From contig JAIBDQ010000011.1 of NCBI GenBank assembly GCA_024686135.1, forward strand, positions 1 to 38,073: a DNA stretch of 38,073 bases, given 5' to 3'. Below the pieces are notes generated by a model, which had not been told where the DNA came from, did no database searches, and saw only the letters and a list, made by a program, of their open reading frames with translations. This DNA is from Halobacteriovorax sp. (GTDB taxonomy: Bacteria; Bdellovibrionota; Bacteriovoracia; Bacteriovoracales; Bacteriovoracaceae). Below are positions 25,203 to 33,235 of this stretch, piece by piece. Every line of letters starts with the position of its first letter. The first letter of the stretch is position 1. Both the position numbers and the translations under genes were made by a program.

Positions 25203-25811
25203 TTATTCGAAGCGCCCAATGACGTAATCTTGACCACGGAAGAGTTCCATTTCTTTTTTAATATAGGCCTTCGCCTCCTCTATAGAGGAGAATACTCCTA
25301 AACTGGTTCTATACCAAGTCCCTCTGCCGCTAATATCAACCTCATTAATAATTGGGTTATATCCTCGGTATTTAAATCCATTGGCGAACTCCTCAGCTTC
25401 AGACTTAGAGCGATGAGATCCTAATTGAATAGTAAATTTCCCTGCAAAGTCATCTCCTGAAACTTGAGTAGTTTCATTCCCTTCAGTTGCAGTGGGAGTG
25501 GCCTCTACTTTCTCAGGCGCTTCCAGCTCTTCCTTAAGTCTCTCTTGAAGAGCTTTATGGGTATCATCCTTCAACTTCTGAGGATCTACCTGTTCTCTTT
25601 TTTCAATAGTTTTATTTAACTGTTCTTCTTCTCCCGAGAGCATTTCAACTTTTGCTCTATCTTCAGGAGTGTACCCTGCTTGAAGGTAAGAATAGTTTTT
25701 TCCAATCTTTACCCCAAGGACAAAAGCCGAAATGGCTATAAGCACCATAAAGATGAAAATTAGGGCAACCTCTTTTTTAGCGAAGACGTAAAGCTTTGTA
25801 TTTTCGTTCAT
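25203..25811 (-). CDS. Single-span membrane protein with C-terminal SPOR domain
   Basis: A protein of 202 residues. A short cytoplasmic N-terminus is followed by a membrane segment at about 15-34 (VALIFIFMVLIAISAFVLGV). A charged, low-complexity periplasmic linker follows. The SPOR domain is at about 124-202 (KFTIQLGSHRSKSEAEEFAN and TSLGVFSSIEEAKAYI). SPOR domains bind denuded peptidoglycan at the septum, so a cell-division or cell-wall role is likely, as for FtsN or DedD. The start is ATG 25811. It is followed closely by the guanylyltransferase gene. Confidence 0.88.
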   Translation of the reverse strand: MNENTKLYVFAKKEVALIFIFMVLIAISAFVLGVKIGKNYSYLQAGYTPEDRAKVEMLSGEEEQLNKTIEKREQVDPQKLKDDTHKALQERLKEELEAPEKVEATPTATEGNETTQVSGDDFAGKFTIQLGSHRSKSEAEEFANGFKYRGYNPIINEVDISGRGTWYRTSLGVFSSIEEAKAYIKKEMELFRGQDYVIGRFE

Positions 25812-25848
25812 ATGATAATTTTAAATTGAACTTATATATGATGCAAAA

Positions 25849-25868
25849 AAAAATTGGGATCAATTTTT
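25849..25868 (+). repeat. Perfect 8-bp hairpin between the SPOR gene and the pilin gene
   Basis: AAAAATTG and CAATTTTT flank a GGAT loop inside the 183-base divergent gap. The left arm is preceded by four more A residues. Read on the minus strand it lies next to a nine-T run upstream of the SPOR gene. It may be a promoter-associated or operator element. The rest of the gap holds only an AAGGAG ribosome site at 25982-25987 for the pilin gene. Confidence 0.4.
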
Positions 25869-25994
25869 GCACCTGTATTCAAATTCTAAACCCCTTAAAT
25901 ATCGACCTCAATAATTCCAACAGAACTACTCAGGAAATGGCACCTCCCTTAATGCAACTCCCTTCAAGCCCATGAACAGGGAAGGAGAATCAAT

Positions 25995-26180
25995 ATGAAA
26001 AAGTCTGGATCAAAAACAATATTAAATAATCAAAACGGCCAAGGAGTTCTTGAGTATGTCATTCTGGCCAGCCTCATAGGAATTTTCTGCCTAGCTGCAG
26101 TAAAGCAGTTTGGTTCAGTCATCAACACAAGAATTAATCACATGCGTAAAACTGTAGTAGAGCAGATTTCTACTAACTAA
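25995..26180 (+). CDS. Flp-type (type IVb) pilin
   Basis: A 61-residue major pilin candidate. A short basic leader ends in NG, and the probable prepilin peptidase cut is after Gly15. The mature protein begins QGVLEYVILASLIGI, with Glu at position +5 followed by Tyr, the Flp signature. One hydrophobic helix and a short polar tail follow. AAGGAG seven bases before the ATG gives strong translation. It heads a plus-strand Tad cluster with pseudopilin-like genes, a secretin and an ATPase. Confidence 0.88.
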   Translation: MKKSGSKTILNNQNGQGVLEYVILASLIGIFCLAAVKQFGSVINTRINHMRKTVVEQISTN

Positions 26181-26267
26181 AGATGATCAGCTGGATTTCA
26201 AATGCTTCGTTTCTTTGCATTGTTTTCTTCCAAATCATTCAACTTTTTTCAAAGGGAGCTTGTAAAC

Positions 26268-27026
26268 ATGAAGAGATACATAATGCATTTACTCAAATAT
26301 CAATTGTGCTCCTTAAAAGAAGAGAAGTTGGTATCAGGCAGTTTTACTCATGTAGGAATAAGAGCATCTTTAAGTTTGATAAATCATTTTTTAAAGCAAA
26401 GTCCTTTAAGCTCGAATCTGAATCCTTGCCGTAATCAGAATGGACTCACCCATATCTCTCTTGTCTTATCCGTGCTCATCATTTCATTTGGTTATCTTTT
26501 AACTTTGAAAGCTCTCAATGAAAATTTGAGGATAAAGGAAAAAGCGAACCTTCTCCTTTGCCAAAAAGAATTTGAATTTTCAAAAAGATCTTATATCAAA
26601 AGAATGTCTCAATTTAATATTGCCATTAAAGCAGCTTTTAACTTGCGCTTCATACCAGTAACGGCTCCTTATGCACTAAAAATACAAGAAGGAGCAAAAA
26701 AGTTTCAGCAACTCTATCATATATCTGAAATTAAAAGCCCTCTTAGTTTCAAACACTGTTCCTCCCAAGTGAGGATCACATATTTCAAAAATCTTCCTTA
26801 TAAGACTCGAAAAAAACTTTTTCTTACCAGACGTTTCGATGGAACTGTTCCCGTAAGAAAAGAAATCTGGAATGAGGTCATATGGTCAAAACAAAAAAAT
26901 ATATTCATAAAAAGCCAATTCACTCTAAAGGGCAGGTTTCAAGGGACTCCCACAGTAAATCGAAAGTTCTATTCGAAGGAGGTTTTGCAGAATTGGAGGC
27001 CATTTTATGGATCTTACTACTTGTGA
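26268..27026 (+). CDS. Tad pseudopilin-like protein (TadG/TadE type, tentative)
   Basis: A protein of 252 residues with one membrane segment near residues 70-90, in the context NQNGLTHISLVLSVLIISFG. That resembles a prepilin-type cut after Gly, although the usual Glu at +5 is missing. The part after the helix is basic and polar with scattered aromatics. The leader would be unusually long. I chose ATG 26268 because GGGAG lies about nine bases before it; the frame is open to 26202. Its last 145 bases overlap the next gene in another frame. The assignment rests on position in the Tad cluster and the single helix. Confidence 0.5.
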   Translation: MKRYIMHLLKYQLCSLKEEKLVSGSFTHVGIRASLSLINHFLKQSPLSSNLNPCRNQNGLTHISLVLSVLIISFGYLLTLKALNENLRIKEKANLLLCQKEFEFSKRSYIKRMSQFNIAIKAAFNLRFIPVTAPYALKIQEGAKKFQQLYHISEIKSPLSFKHCSSQVRITYFKNLPYKTRKKLFLTRRFDGTVPVRKEIWNEVIWSKQKNIFIKSQFTLKGRFQGTPTVNRKFYSKEVLQNWRPFYGSYYL

Positions 27027-27127
27027 TCTTAACTTCTAGCCTCTGGGTAACTTATCAATCAATCGAAAGAAATAGCTTGAAAACAATTAAAGGATTTGAA
27101 GATGAATGGAATAAAATTAAAGTCTAA
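26882..27127 (+). CDS. TadE/TadF-like pseudopilin
   Basis: A protein of 81 residues. After a basic stretch of about 33 residues comes GGFAELEAILWILLLVILTSS, a prepilin-like junction (Gly-Gly-Phe with Glu at +3 and +5) followed by a membrane helix, as in TadE/TadF proteins. GAGG lies five bases before ATG 26882. The gene overlaps the preceding one by 145 bases and the following one by 26. The strong match of its junction to pseudopilins supports this frame over the C-terminus of the upstream gene. Confidence 0.6.
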   Translation: MVKTKKYIHKKPIHSKGQVSRDSHSKSKVLFEGGFAELEAILWILLLVILTSSLWVTYQSIERNSLKTIKGFEDEWNKIKV

Positions 27128-27560
27128 TCAAATTTCCCCCATCAAAATGGAAAGAATAAAGTGGGTTTGTATTCTTCTCTTTTCCCATTTACTCATGGCT
27201 TTTTTAGATTTCAATACTCCAGAGATAATTCAGAAGGACCATATGTCACCAAGAAGCGGTCATACAAGGCTTCAGTTACAAATTAAAAGTAAGGTTCCCA
27301 TTTTAAATAAAGAGACCAAAATTATTTTATTAACGAAAGACCTAGACCTTGTCTCAAGACAAGCTATCTTGCTTAAGAAAATTGACTTAAATAACTCAAT
27401 CGATAACACAAAAGATTCCTATCTCGTAGATATTCCAGAGTCAGATTTAAACAATCTTATCAAATATCGAAAAAAAGGTTTAATAGCCTACCCCTCTTCA
27501 AAAAAAATTCTCACCAATAAGTCAAAACAAAGGAAAACAAACTATGAAATTTACTTTTAG
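27102..27560 (+). CDS. Hypothetical Tad-cluster protein, possibly a reduced CpaB/RcpC
   Basis: A protein of 152 residues. A membrane or signal segment lies near residues 20-34 (IKWVCILLFSHLLMAFL). A strand-rich region follows with LQLQIKSKVPILNKETKIILL and RQAILLKKIDL, ending in a basic tail. The position between pseudopilins and the secretin, and the layout of one N-terminal helix plus beta region, would fit CpaB/RcpC, the periplasmic partner of the secretin. No SAF-domain signature is clear, and CpaB is normally longer. AAGGA seven bases before ATG 27102 sets the start. Confidence 0.5.
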   Translation: MNGIKLKSNQISPIKMERIKWVCILLFSHLLMAFLDFNTPEIIQKDHMSPRSGHTRLQLQIKSKVPILNKETKIILLTKDLDLVSRQAILLKKIDLNNSIDNTKDSYLVDIPESDLNNLIKYRKKGLIAYPSSKKILTNKSKQRKTNYEIYF

Positions 27561-27873
27561 TATTGGCCTTCTAATAATTTTTTATCTTATCCCTATTGAA
27601 GCTAAAGAGGTCATCCTCTTTTCTTATCATCCCTCTCAATCACAAATGAGCACGACACTTAAAAAGATTATGCATGAGAATATGGATTTTCCAGAGGACT
27701 TGGTTGAATTTATTGAAAGTGATGAGCCTTGCAAACGTAAAGAGGTTTCAGCTGCTCATATTTGTATTAAGGAAAATGGAGAAATGGATTTTCCAATTAT
27801 TTATACGGAAACAATGAAAGAAACTCTTGGGGTATTCTGGAATGAAGTTAGGAATGAACTTGAAAATAATTAA
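27544..27873 (+). CDS. Small exported protein of the Tad cluster
   Basis: A protein of 109 residues with a signal peptide (MKFTFSIGLLIIFYLIPIEA). The mature part is acidic and helical, with two cysteines (DEPCKRKE and AHICIKENG). I do not recognise a family. AGGA is found about nine bases before ATG 27544. It overlaps the previous gene by 17 bases and the secretin gene by 32, so it is an integral part of the transcript. A chaperone or accessory of the secretin is possible, but nothing in the sequence proves it. Confidence 0.55.
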   Translation: MKFTFSIGLLIIFYLIPIEAKEVILFSYHPSQSQMSTTLKKIMHENMDFPEDLVEFIESDEPCKRKEVSAAHICIKENGEMDFPIIYTETMKETLGVFWNEVRNELENN

Positions 27874-29398
27874 AAGCCCGAACACTAAAAAGTGTCAGGG
27901 CCTAAAAACTATATTTAAAGATTGGACTTACTTATCTTGGTGGATAGCAAACTTAGGAGTTGTTCCTTTATTGTTGTTTGCAGCCTTTCTTTTCTTACCA
28001 GCATTTGATTTTTTGCGGGCTCTTCTATTTTTTGTAACACGAGTATTTGAAACCATTTTAATTCTCCTTCAACGAATACAGCTGTGCGAACATCGTAGAT
28101 TCAAGTATTTACCGAGAATACAAACATCTGTCAAAGCTTTAGCTATGGGAATACTACTGGTTTTCAGTGCTAATGCCCAGTTAACGAGAAAACCCATTAA
28201 AAAACAAAGCCTTATCTTAAGTATTGGGGAGGTTCAGGAGCTTCATTTTCCAAAATTAAAGAGGTTCACAATTGGAAACAATGACTCGCTGTCCCATAAG
28301 TTTTTCCAAAAAAGAAAGAGCCTTCTCTTAAAAGGAAAAAAGCTCGGGCTCTCACAACTTCATGTCTGGAAGCAAAACGGAGACCATCAAATTTTCCAGA
28401 TCTACATTCTATCCAAGGCCAATCAACTAAAGCTATTAAGCCTTACCGAATCAATTCTTAATATGGGACTAGATGTAGAAAATAAGGGACCCTGGCTACT
28501 ACTAAGTGGGGAGCTTGAAAGAACGAGTCACTATAACCAACTTCTTAAGATTCTTCGTGCCAATAAAGAGAAACTTCAATTAGAGGTTAGCTTAAGCCCT
28601 ATTTTAAAAAAGAGACTTCTTTCAGAGGTCATAAAAGCCCTATTTGATGACCATATCAGTGATTTCAAATGTCTTTTTAAGAACATCGAGTTTATCTGCC
28701 ATTTAAGCGATGGACGAAGTCCCTCGCCAGAACTTAAAAAGTATTTAAAAGAAAAATATGCTGTTAAATTTATAAAACACAAAGAACAGCACAGACAGTC
28801 CAACTACCGACTCAAGATTAAAATTATTCAGTTAGAGTCCACTGAAGCTGAAGCCGCAGGTTTTGGACTTAATCAACTCTCCGGAAACTTAAAAGGAATT
28901 TTTGACCAAGGCTGGCAAACTCTTTATGAGAACAATCAAGTCCTACTAAAAGATCACGGAATTGAGGCGGGTCTACTAGCAGAACCAGTCATGCTTGCTA
29001 GACCAAATAAAAAAATGATGATCCAGGTTGGCTCTGAAATCCCTTATCAGTCTATAAATAAAGATGGACAAACTTCTACCGACTTTAAATTCGCAGGACT
29101 TAGACTTCGCCTTCTCATGCAAAAAGAGGGCGATGGATTTCTTTTAAACTATAGCGCTGAAATTACAAAGCCAGGGAATTCCGGTGAGATTAGTGGTAGC
29201 AAAGAGTCTGCCTCGGCTAGGATTTCCCCCAACGTTCCCATTGAGCTTTTCGAGATCAGCTTTCAAACAGACGCTCTTAACAAAGAAAGTCTCCCCTTTA
29301 CCAGTCAAGTTCCCCTTTTTGGAAATATTTTTTCGAATAACAACCAGACCAAAAGCTATAAGAAGATAACGGGTGTTGTCTTAATGGAGAAGTTTTAA
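27842..29398 (+). CDS. Tad/type II-like secretin (CpaC/RcpA family) with a membrane-type N-terminal extension
   Basis: Outer-membrane channel for the Flp pilus. A pilus-type N domain is visible after a second signal-like segment: SLILSIGEVQELHFPKL and KGKKLGLSQLHVWKQNGDHQIF. The secretin domain occupies the last 200 or so residues, with KIIQLESTEAEAAGFGL, PNKKMMIQVGSEIPYQS, FAGLRLRL and FTSQVPLFGNIF. Unusually, about 100 residues precede the signal-like SVKALAMGILLVFSANAQ, and they contain long hydrophobic stretches (ANLGVVPLLLFAAFLFLPAF). I start at ATG 27842; TTG 27827 and ATG 27854 are alternatives. The stop overlaps the ATPase start by one base (TAATG). Confidence 0.78.
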   Translation: MKLGMNLKIIKSPNTKKCQGLKTIFKDWTYLSWWIANLGVVPLLLFAAFLFLPAFDFLRALLFFVTRVFETILILLQRIQLCEHRRFKYLPRIQTSVKALAMGILLVFSANAQLTRKPIKKQSLILSIGEVQELHFPKLKRFTIGNNDSLSHKFFQKRKSLLLKGKKLGLSQLHVWKQNGDHQIFQIYILSKANQLKLLSLTESILNMGLDVENKGPWLLLSGELERTSHYNQLLKILRANKEKLQLEVSLSPILKKRLLSEVIKALFDDHISDFKCLFKNIEFICHLSDGRSPSPELKKYLKEKYAVKFIKHKEQHRQSNYRLKIKIIQLESTEAEAAGFGLNQLSGNLKGIFDQGWQTLYENNQVLLKDHGIEAGLLAEPVMLARPNKKMMIQVGSEIPYQSINKDGQTSTDFKFAGLRLRLLMQKEGDGFLLNYSAEITKPGNSGEISGSKESASARISPNVPIELFEISFQTDALNKESLPFTSQVPLFGNIFSNNNQTKSYKKITGVVLMEKF

Positions 29399-30408
29399 TG
29401 AGAAGTTCTGCTCTTGAAGACTTTTATACTGAAGTAAATCAAAATAGGTCTGCTCTATTAAATAAGGATTTTAAGTCCACATGGGGTTTCCTAGGTCTAA
29501 ATCCGGAGTTTTTAGAAAAGGAATCATGTGAGAAATGGTATAAAGAAGTTTTTCAGTATCATTTCTTAGAGCAACTTCTAGAGAACAATCAAAGTAACGA
29601 GATCTTTATCCACGAAGATTCAAGTCTATGTGATGAGGATTTGCTCTATGCCTTAGAAAATATTGCTCTCGTTCATAATCAGAGTTGGAATACGAGAAAT
29701 CCCTACCTCTCTACCAAGGTGACTTTAAATAAAGAAAATTTTCGATTAACAATGATCCATCCCCATATTATTTCTCAAACAAGACCAAGAGCTTTTTTAA
29801 GAAGGCATAAGTCTAGACCGATAGATCTTAAAAGCTATTTGCCCCATGTTAAGTTAAGAGGATTTGTAGATAAAAAGAATAATATCCTTATTTCCGGTAG
29901 CACAGGTTCTGGAAAAACAACTCTTGCGCAAAGCCTTCTTAGCTCTTGTAAAAAAGACGAACATATCGTTATTTTAGAAGATACACATGAGCTTTCTATA
30001 GAGGGAGGTCTTTGTACTCATTTTCTAAGTGACGAAAAGAATTCCTTGATAGAATTTTGTTCATACGCCTTAAGGATCAGCCCAGATCGCATTGTTCTAG
30101 GAGAACTTAGAGGTGAAGAAGTCTTGCCTCTGACCTTGGCCATGAACACAGGTCATAATGGTTTTATCAGCACTATTCATTCAAATAATGCAGTCGGTGC
30201 ACTTCATCGGCTTAAGACACTTTTAGAGTTCTTCTCACCTAAGACGAAAACAGGGTTTCAATTAATTTGTCAGAATATTGATATTGTCATCCACATGGAA
30301 AATAAAAAGATTGTGGAGATGATAAAAGTCTTAGGAACCGATGGCGAACGGCCAATGTTTCAAAGGATTTTTAGTAGTGGGAAAGAACAACTTTGTGAAG
30401 CTCAATAA
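29398..30408 (+). CDS. CpaF/TadA-type secretion ATPase
   Basis: Powers pilus assembly at the inner membrane. It has 336 residues, shorter than typical CpaF (over 400); the N-terminal region is reduced. Walker A is ISGSTGSGKTT, the Asp box is VILEDTHEL, Walker B is RIVLGELRGEE and the His box is NGFISTIHSNN. All are canonical for GspE/CpaF ATPases. It is translationally coupled to the secretin. No TadB or TadC gene follows directly: the 3' end overlaps the convergent aspartokinase gene by 38 bases. Confidence 0.88.
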   Translation: MRSSALEDFYTEVNQNRSALLNKDFKSTWGFLGLNPEFLEKESCEKWYKEVFQYHFLEQLLENNQSNEIFIHEDSSLCDEDLLYALENIALVHNQSWNTRNPYLSTKVTLNKENFRLTMIHPHIISQTRPRAFLRRHKSRPIDLKSYLPHVKLRGFVDKKNNILISGSTGSGKTTLAQSLLSSCKKDEHIVILEDTHELSIEGGLCTHFLSDEKNSLIEFCSYALRISPDRIVLGELRGEEVLPLTLAMNTGHNGFISTIHSNNAVGALHRLKTLLEFFSPKTKTGFQLICQNIDIVIHMENKKIVEMIKVLGTDGERPMFQRIFSSGKEQLCEAQ

Positions 30409-31468
30409 GAGCTTCATCAAGTTTTTCATCTTCAACTAAAAAGCTTTGGCTTACAGAAGATTCACCCACTTTTTTATAGGGAATATCTAAATCGCCAAGT
30501 TCAGCTCCAACCAATGAGAGAAGGTTACCTTCACTATTTTTAAGAAAACTAAGTCCTCTTGGTCCAGTCTTTCTCTCGCAGTTACCGTGAATTCGAGTTC
30601 CTCCGGCCTTTGGGTCTAAGGTTGATCCTACAAAGACAGGAATATTTTTTCTTTTTGCTGGGAATAGCGTTTTCGGATAAAGAACCTTAGCTCCAAGCAG
30701 AGCTAAAGTGGAAGCTTCTTCATAAGAAAGCTCTCCTATAAATCTCGTATCATCAATAAGTCTTGGGTCAAAAGTTGCCACACCTGCCACGTCCGTCCAG
30801 ATTTGAACTTCATTGGCCCCGATGGCCTCACCAATGAGAGTCGCAGAATAATCCGACCCCTCTCTACCTAAGGTTGTGTTTCTCCCCTGTTCGTCAGTCC
30901 CGATAAATCCTTGAGTCACTATAATGGAGTCACTCGATAAATCAGGAAGTAATTCTTTTGCTACAGCGGCACTAATCTGATCAACCTGAGCCACAGCGGC
31001 GCAAAATGTTGAATCTGTTTTAATAAATCTTCTGGCATCTTTTAAAATGACTTTTTTCTTTGTTTTTGACTGAAGAAGCTTTGTAAATAGAAAGCTGCTC
31101 ATTCTCTCGCCAAGACAATACAGAGAGTCCATATCCTCTTTTGAATAATCTTTCTTCTTTGAAATTTCGTTAACAAGGACTCGCGCCTCTTTTAGAATCT
31201 CTCCTAAAAAGGCTTTATTTTCCGGTAGGTCTTCGATGTCTGAACAAATTTCGCAATGACGTTTCTCTAGATGATCAACTAATTTTAAAGAGTCTTCAAC
31301 AAGACCTTCTTTAGCGGTTCCAGCAATAAGCTCCAATTCATTTGTTGTGTTTTTCGTTGCAGAAACCACGACCACAGATAGTGCATCCTGGGCACAAATG
31401 AGGTCGGCACAGCGATTCATCGCAACCGCATCTTTAACTGAAGATCCACCAAACTTTGCTACTTTCAA
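30371..31468 (-). CDS. lysC: Aspartate kinase, short form with reduced ACT region
   Basis: Phosphorylates aspartate, the first step to lysine, threonine, methionine and diaminopimelate. The kinase domain is intact: KFGGSSV at the N-terminus, VVSATKNTTNEL, TQGFIGTDEQG, TTLGREGSDYSAT and a VLYPKT region. The total is 365 residues, against about 400-450 for relatives with two ACT domains. After about residue 295 only one partial ACT-like segment remains (LLSLVGAEL to EALIELHKVV), so allosteric control by lysine or threonine may be altered. The start is TTG 31468, 17 bases after ettA. The 3' end overlaps the ATPase gene by 38 bases. Confidence 0.88.
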   Translation of the reverse strand: MKVAKFGGSSVKDAVAMNRCADLICAQDALSVVVVSATKNTTNELELIAGTAKEGLVEDSLKLVDHLEKRHCEICSDIEDLPENKAFLGEILKEARVLVNEISKKKDYSKEDMDSLYCLGERMSSFLFTKLLQSKTKKKVILKDARRFIKTDSTFCAAVAQVDQISAAVAKELLPDLSSDSIIVTQGFIGTDEQGRNTTLGREGSDYSATLIGEAIGANEVQIWTDVAGVATFDPRLIDDTRFIGELSYEEASTLALLGAKVLYPKTLFPAKRKNIPVFVGSTLDPKAGGTRIHGNCERKTGPRGLSFLKNSEGNLLSLVGAELGDLDIPYKKVGESSVSQSFLVEDEKLDEALIELHKVVLSHY

Positions 31469-31485
31469 ACTTCCCTCGAGGTTTC

Positions 31486-33174
31486 TTAGTCTCGTTTTAG
31501 TTTTTTGTAGGTCAATCTCTTAGGATTAAGGGCCGAATCCCCTAAACGCTTGATCTTATCTTCCTCATATTCAGAGAAGTTACCGTCAAACCATACGACT
31601 TTTGAATCACCTTCAAAGGCCAAAATATGGGTAGCAATCCTATCTAGAAAGAACCTATCGTGGGAGATTACTACCGCACAACCTGGATATTCTAAAAGAG
31701 CATTCTCTAGAGCACGTAAAGTATTCACATCTAGGTCGTTGGTCGGCTCATCTAATAACAATACGTTACCTTCTTCTTTAAGCATGGCCGCTAGATGGAC
31801 TCGATTTCTTTCCCCCCCAGAGAGTTCTGAAACCTTTTTCTTTTGATCTTCTCCTGAAAAGTTAAATTTTGCGATATAGGCGCGACCATTAATATCTCGG
31901 CCTCCCAGCTTTAGTAACTCTGTTCCGCCAGTGACAACATCAACAATTGTTTTATCTCCATCAAGCTCACGACCTTGATCAACATAAGCAATCTTTGCCG
32001 TATCACCTATTCTAAAATCACCTTCATCAGGTTTTTCCGCTCCGGTAATCATTTTAAACATAGTCGTCTTACCAGCACCGTTAGGACCAATGATCCCCAC
32101 GATTCCACCGGCAGGTAACTTGAAGTTCAAGTCATCATAAAGAAGCTTATCTCCAAAGGCCTTTCTCACGTGATCGGCTTCAATAACAACATCACCAAGA
32201 CGTGGACCTGGTGGAATCCAAAGTTCTTTGGTTTCGTTTGTGTCACCTTTGGTCTGTTCATTAAGTCTTTGCTCGTAATCTTTAATACGGGCCTTACTTT
32301 TAGACTGACGTGCTTTAGGTGAAGCCTTGATCCACTCAAGCTCTTCTTTCATTTTCTTTTGTCTTTTTGATTCTGTTTTTTCTTCTTTTTCTAATCTCTT
32401 GGCCTTTGTTTCTAACCAATCGGAATAGTTTCCTTCAAAGGGTATCCCCTCGCCTCTATCAAGTTCAAGAATCCAGCCTGCAACATTATCTAGAAAATAT
32501 CTATCGTGGGTAACAGCAATAACGGTTCCCTTATATTGTTGAAGATGTCTTTCAAGCCACCAAACCGTTTCTGCATCTAAATGGTTGGTTGGCTCATCCA
32601 AAAGAAGAATTTCTGGTTCTTGAAGAAGAAGCCTACAAAGCGCCACTCTTCTTTTTTCACCACCAGAAAGAGAACCGCATTTTTGATCGTTTGGTGGGCA
32701 GTTTAGTGATTCCATCGCCAGGTCTAATCTTGAATCAAGATCCCAAGCATTGGCCGCATCTAACTTGTCTTGAAGCTTAGCTTGTTTTGCTAAAAGCTTA
32801 TCCATATCTTCATCGCTCATTTCTTCAGCGAACTTTTCATTTACTGCATCAAACTCTTTAAGAAGATCGACTACCTCTTGGCAACCTTCAGATACAATCT
32901 CGCGAACTGTTTTTTCTGGATCAAGTTGTGGCTCTTGCTCTAGAAGACCAACTCTGTATCCCTTTTGCATCGTTGTTGTTCCAAGATGATCCTCATCTAT
33001 TCCTGCTAAGATTCTTAAAAGAGTCGACTTACCTGAGCCGTTTAGACCTAAGACACCAATCTTCGCCCCATAAAAATAAGAAAGACTAATATCTTTTAAA
33101 ACATGCTTATTTTTATAAACCTTTCCAACTTTATGCATGGAATAAATAATTTGTTTATCGCCACCATTACTCAT
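31486..33174 (-). CDS. ettA: Energy-dependent translational throttle protein (ABC-F)
   Basis: A soluble ABC-F ATPase that binds the ribosomal E site and gates translation by ATP/ADP level. It has 562 residues; E. coli EttA has 555. The first ATPase has LGLNGSGKST, LSGGEKRRVAL and LLLDEPTNHLD. The second has IGPNGAGKTT, LSGGERNRVHL and LLLDEPTNDLD. The linker between them is basic and helical. The sequence ends in LTYKKLKRD. AAAGGA lies eight bases before ATG 33174. It is followed by lysC in the same transcript. Confidence 0.95.
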   Translation of the reverse strand: MSNGGDKQIIYSMHKVGKVYKNKHVLKDISLSYFYGAKIGVLGLNGSGKSTLLRILAGIDEDHLGTTTMQKGYRVGLLEQEPQLDPEKTVREIVSEGCQEVVDLLKEFDAVNEKFAEEMSDEDMDKLLAKQAKLQDKLDAANAWDLDSRLDLAMESLNCPPNDQKCGSLSGGEKRRVALCRLLLQEPEILLLDEPTNHLDAETVWWLERHLQQYKGTVIAVTHDRYFLDNVAGWILELDRGEGIPFEGNYSDWLETKAKRLEKEEKTESKRQKKMKEELEWIKASPKARQSKSKARIKDYEQRLNEQTKGDTNETKELWIPPGPRLGDVVIEADHVRKAFGDKLLYDDLNFKLPAGGIVGIIGPNGAGKTTMFKMITGAEKPDEGDFRIGDTAKIAYVDQGRELDGDKTIVDVVTGGTELLKLGGRDINGRAYIAKFNFSGEDQKKKVSELSGGERNRVHLAAMLKEEGNVLLLDEPTNDLDVNTLRALENALLEYPGCAVVISHDRFFLDRIATHILAFEGDSKVVWFDGNFSEYEEDKIKRLGDSALNPKRLTYKKLKRD

Positions 33175-33235
33175 AGGTCATTTCCTTTATCGAAGATTAA
33201 TTTGTCCCTTAAACTAGTTTAATTTCTCCTCTTCA

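Noticed and set aside
25938-25955. Sigma54-like sequence TGGCAC followed by TGC upstream of the pilin gene
   Set aside because: The GG to GC spacing is about three bases too long for a sigma54 promoter, and no TTGC is in the right place.
26183-26434. Open frame of 83 codons overlapping the start of the pseudopilin-like gene
   Set aside because: No ribosome site, and no helix or junction of pseudopilin type; the alternative frame carries them.
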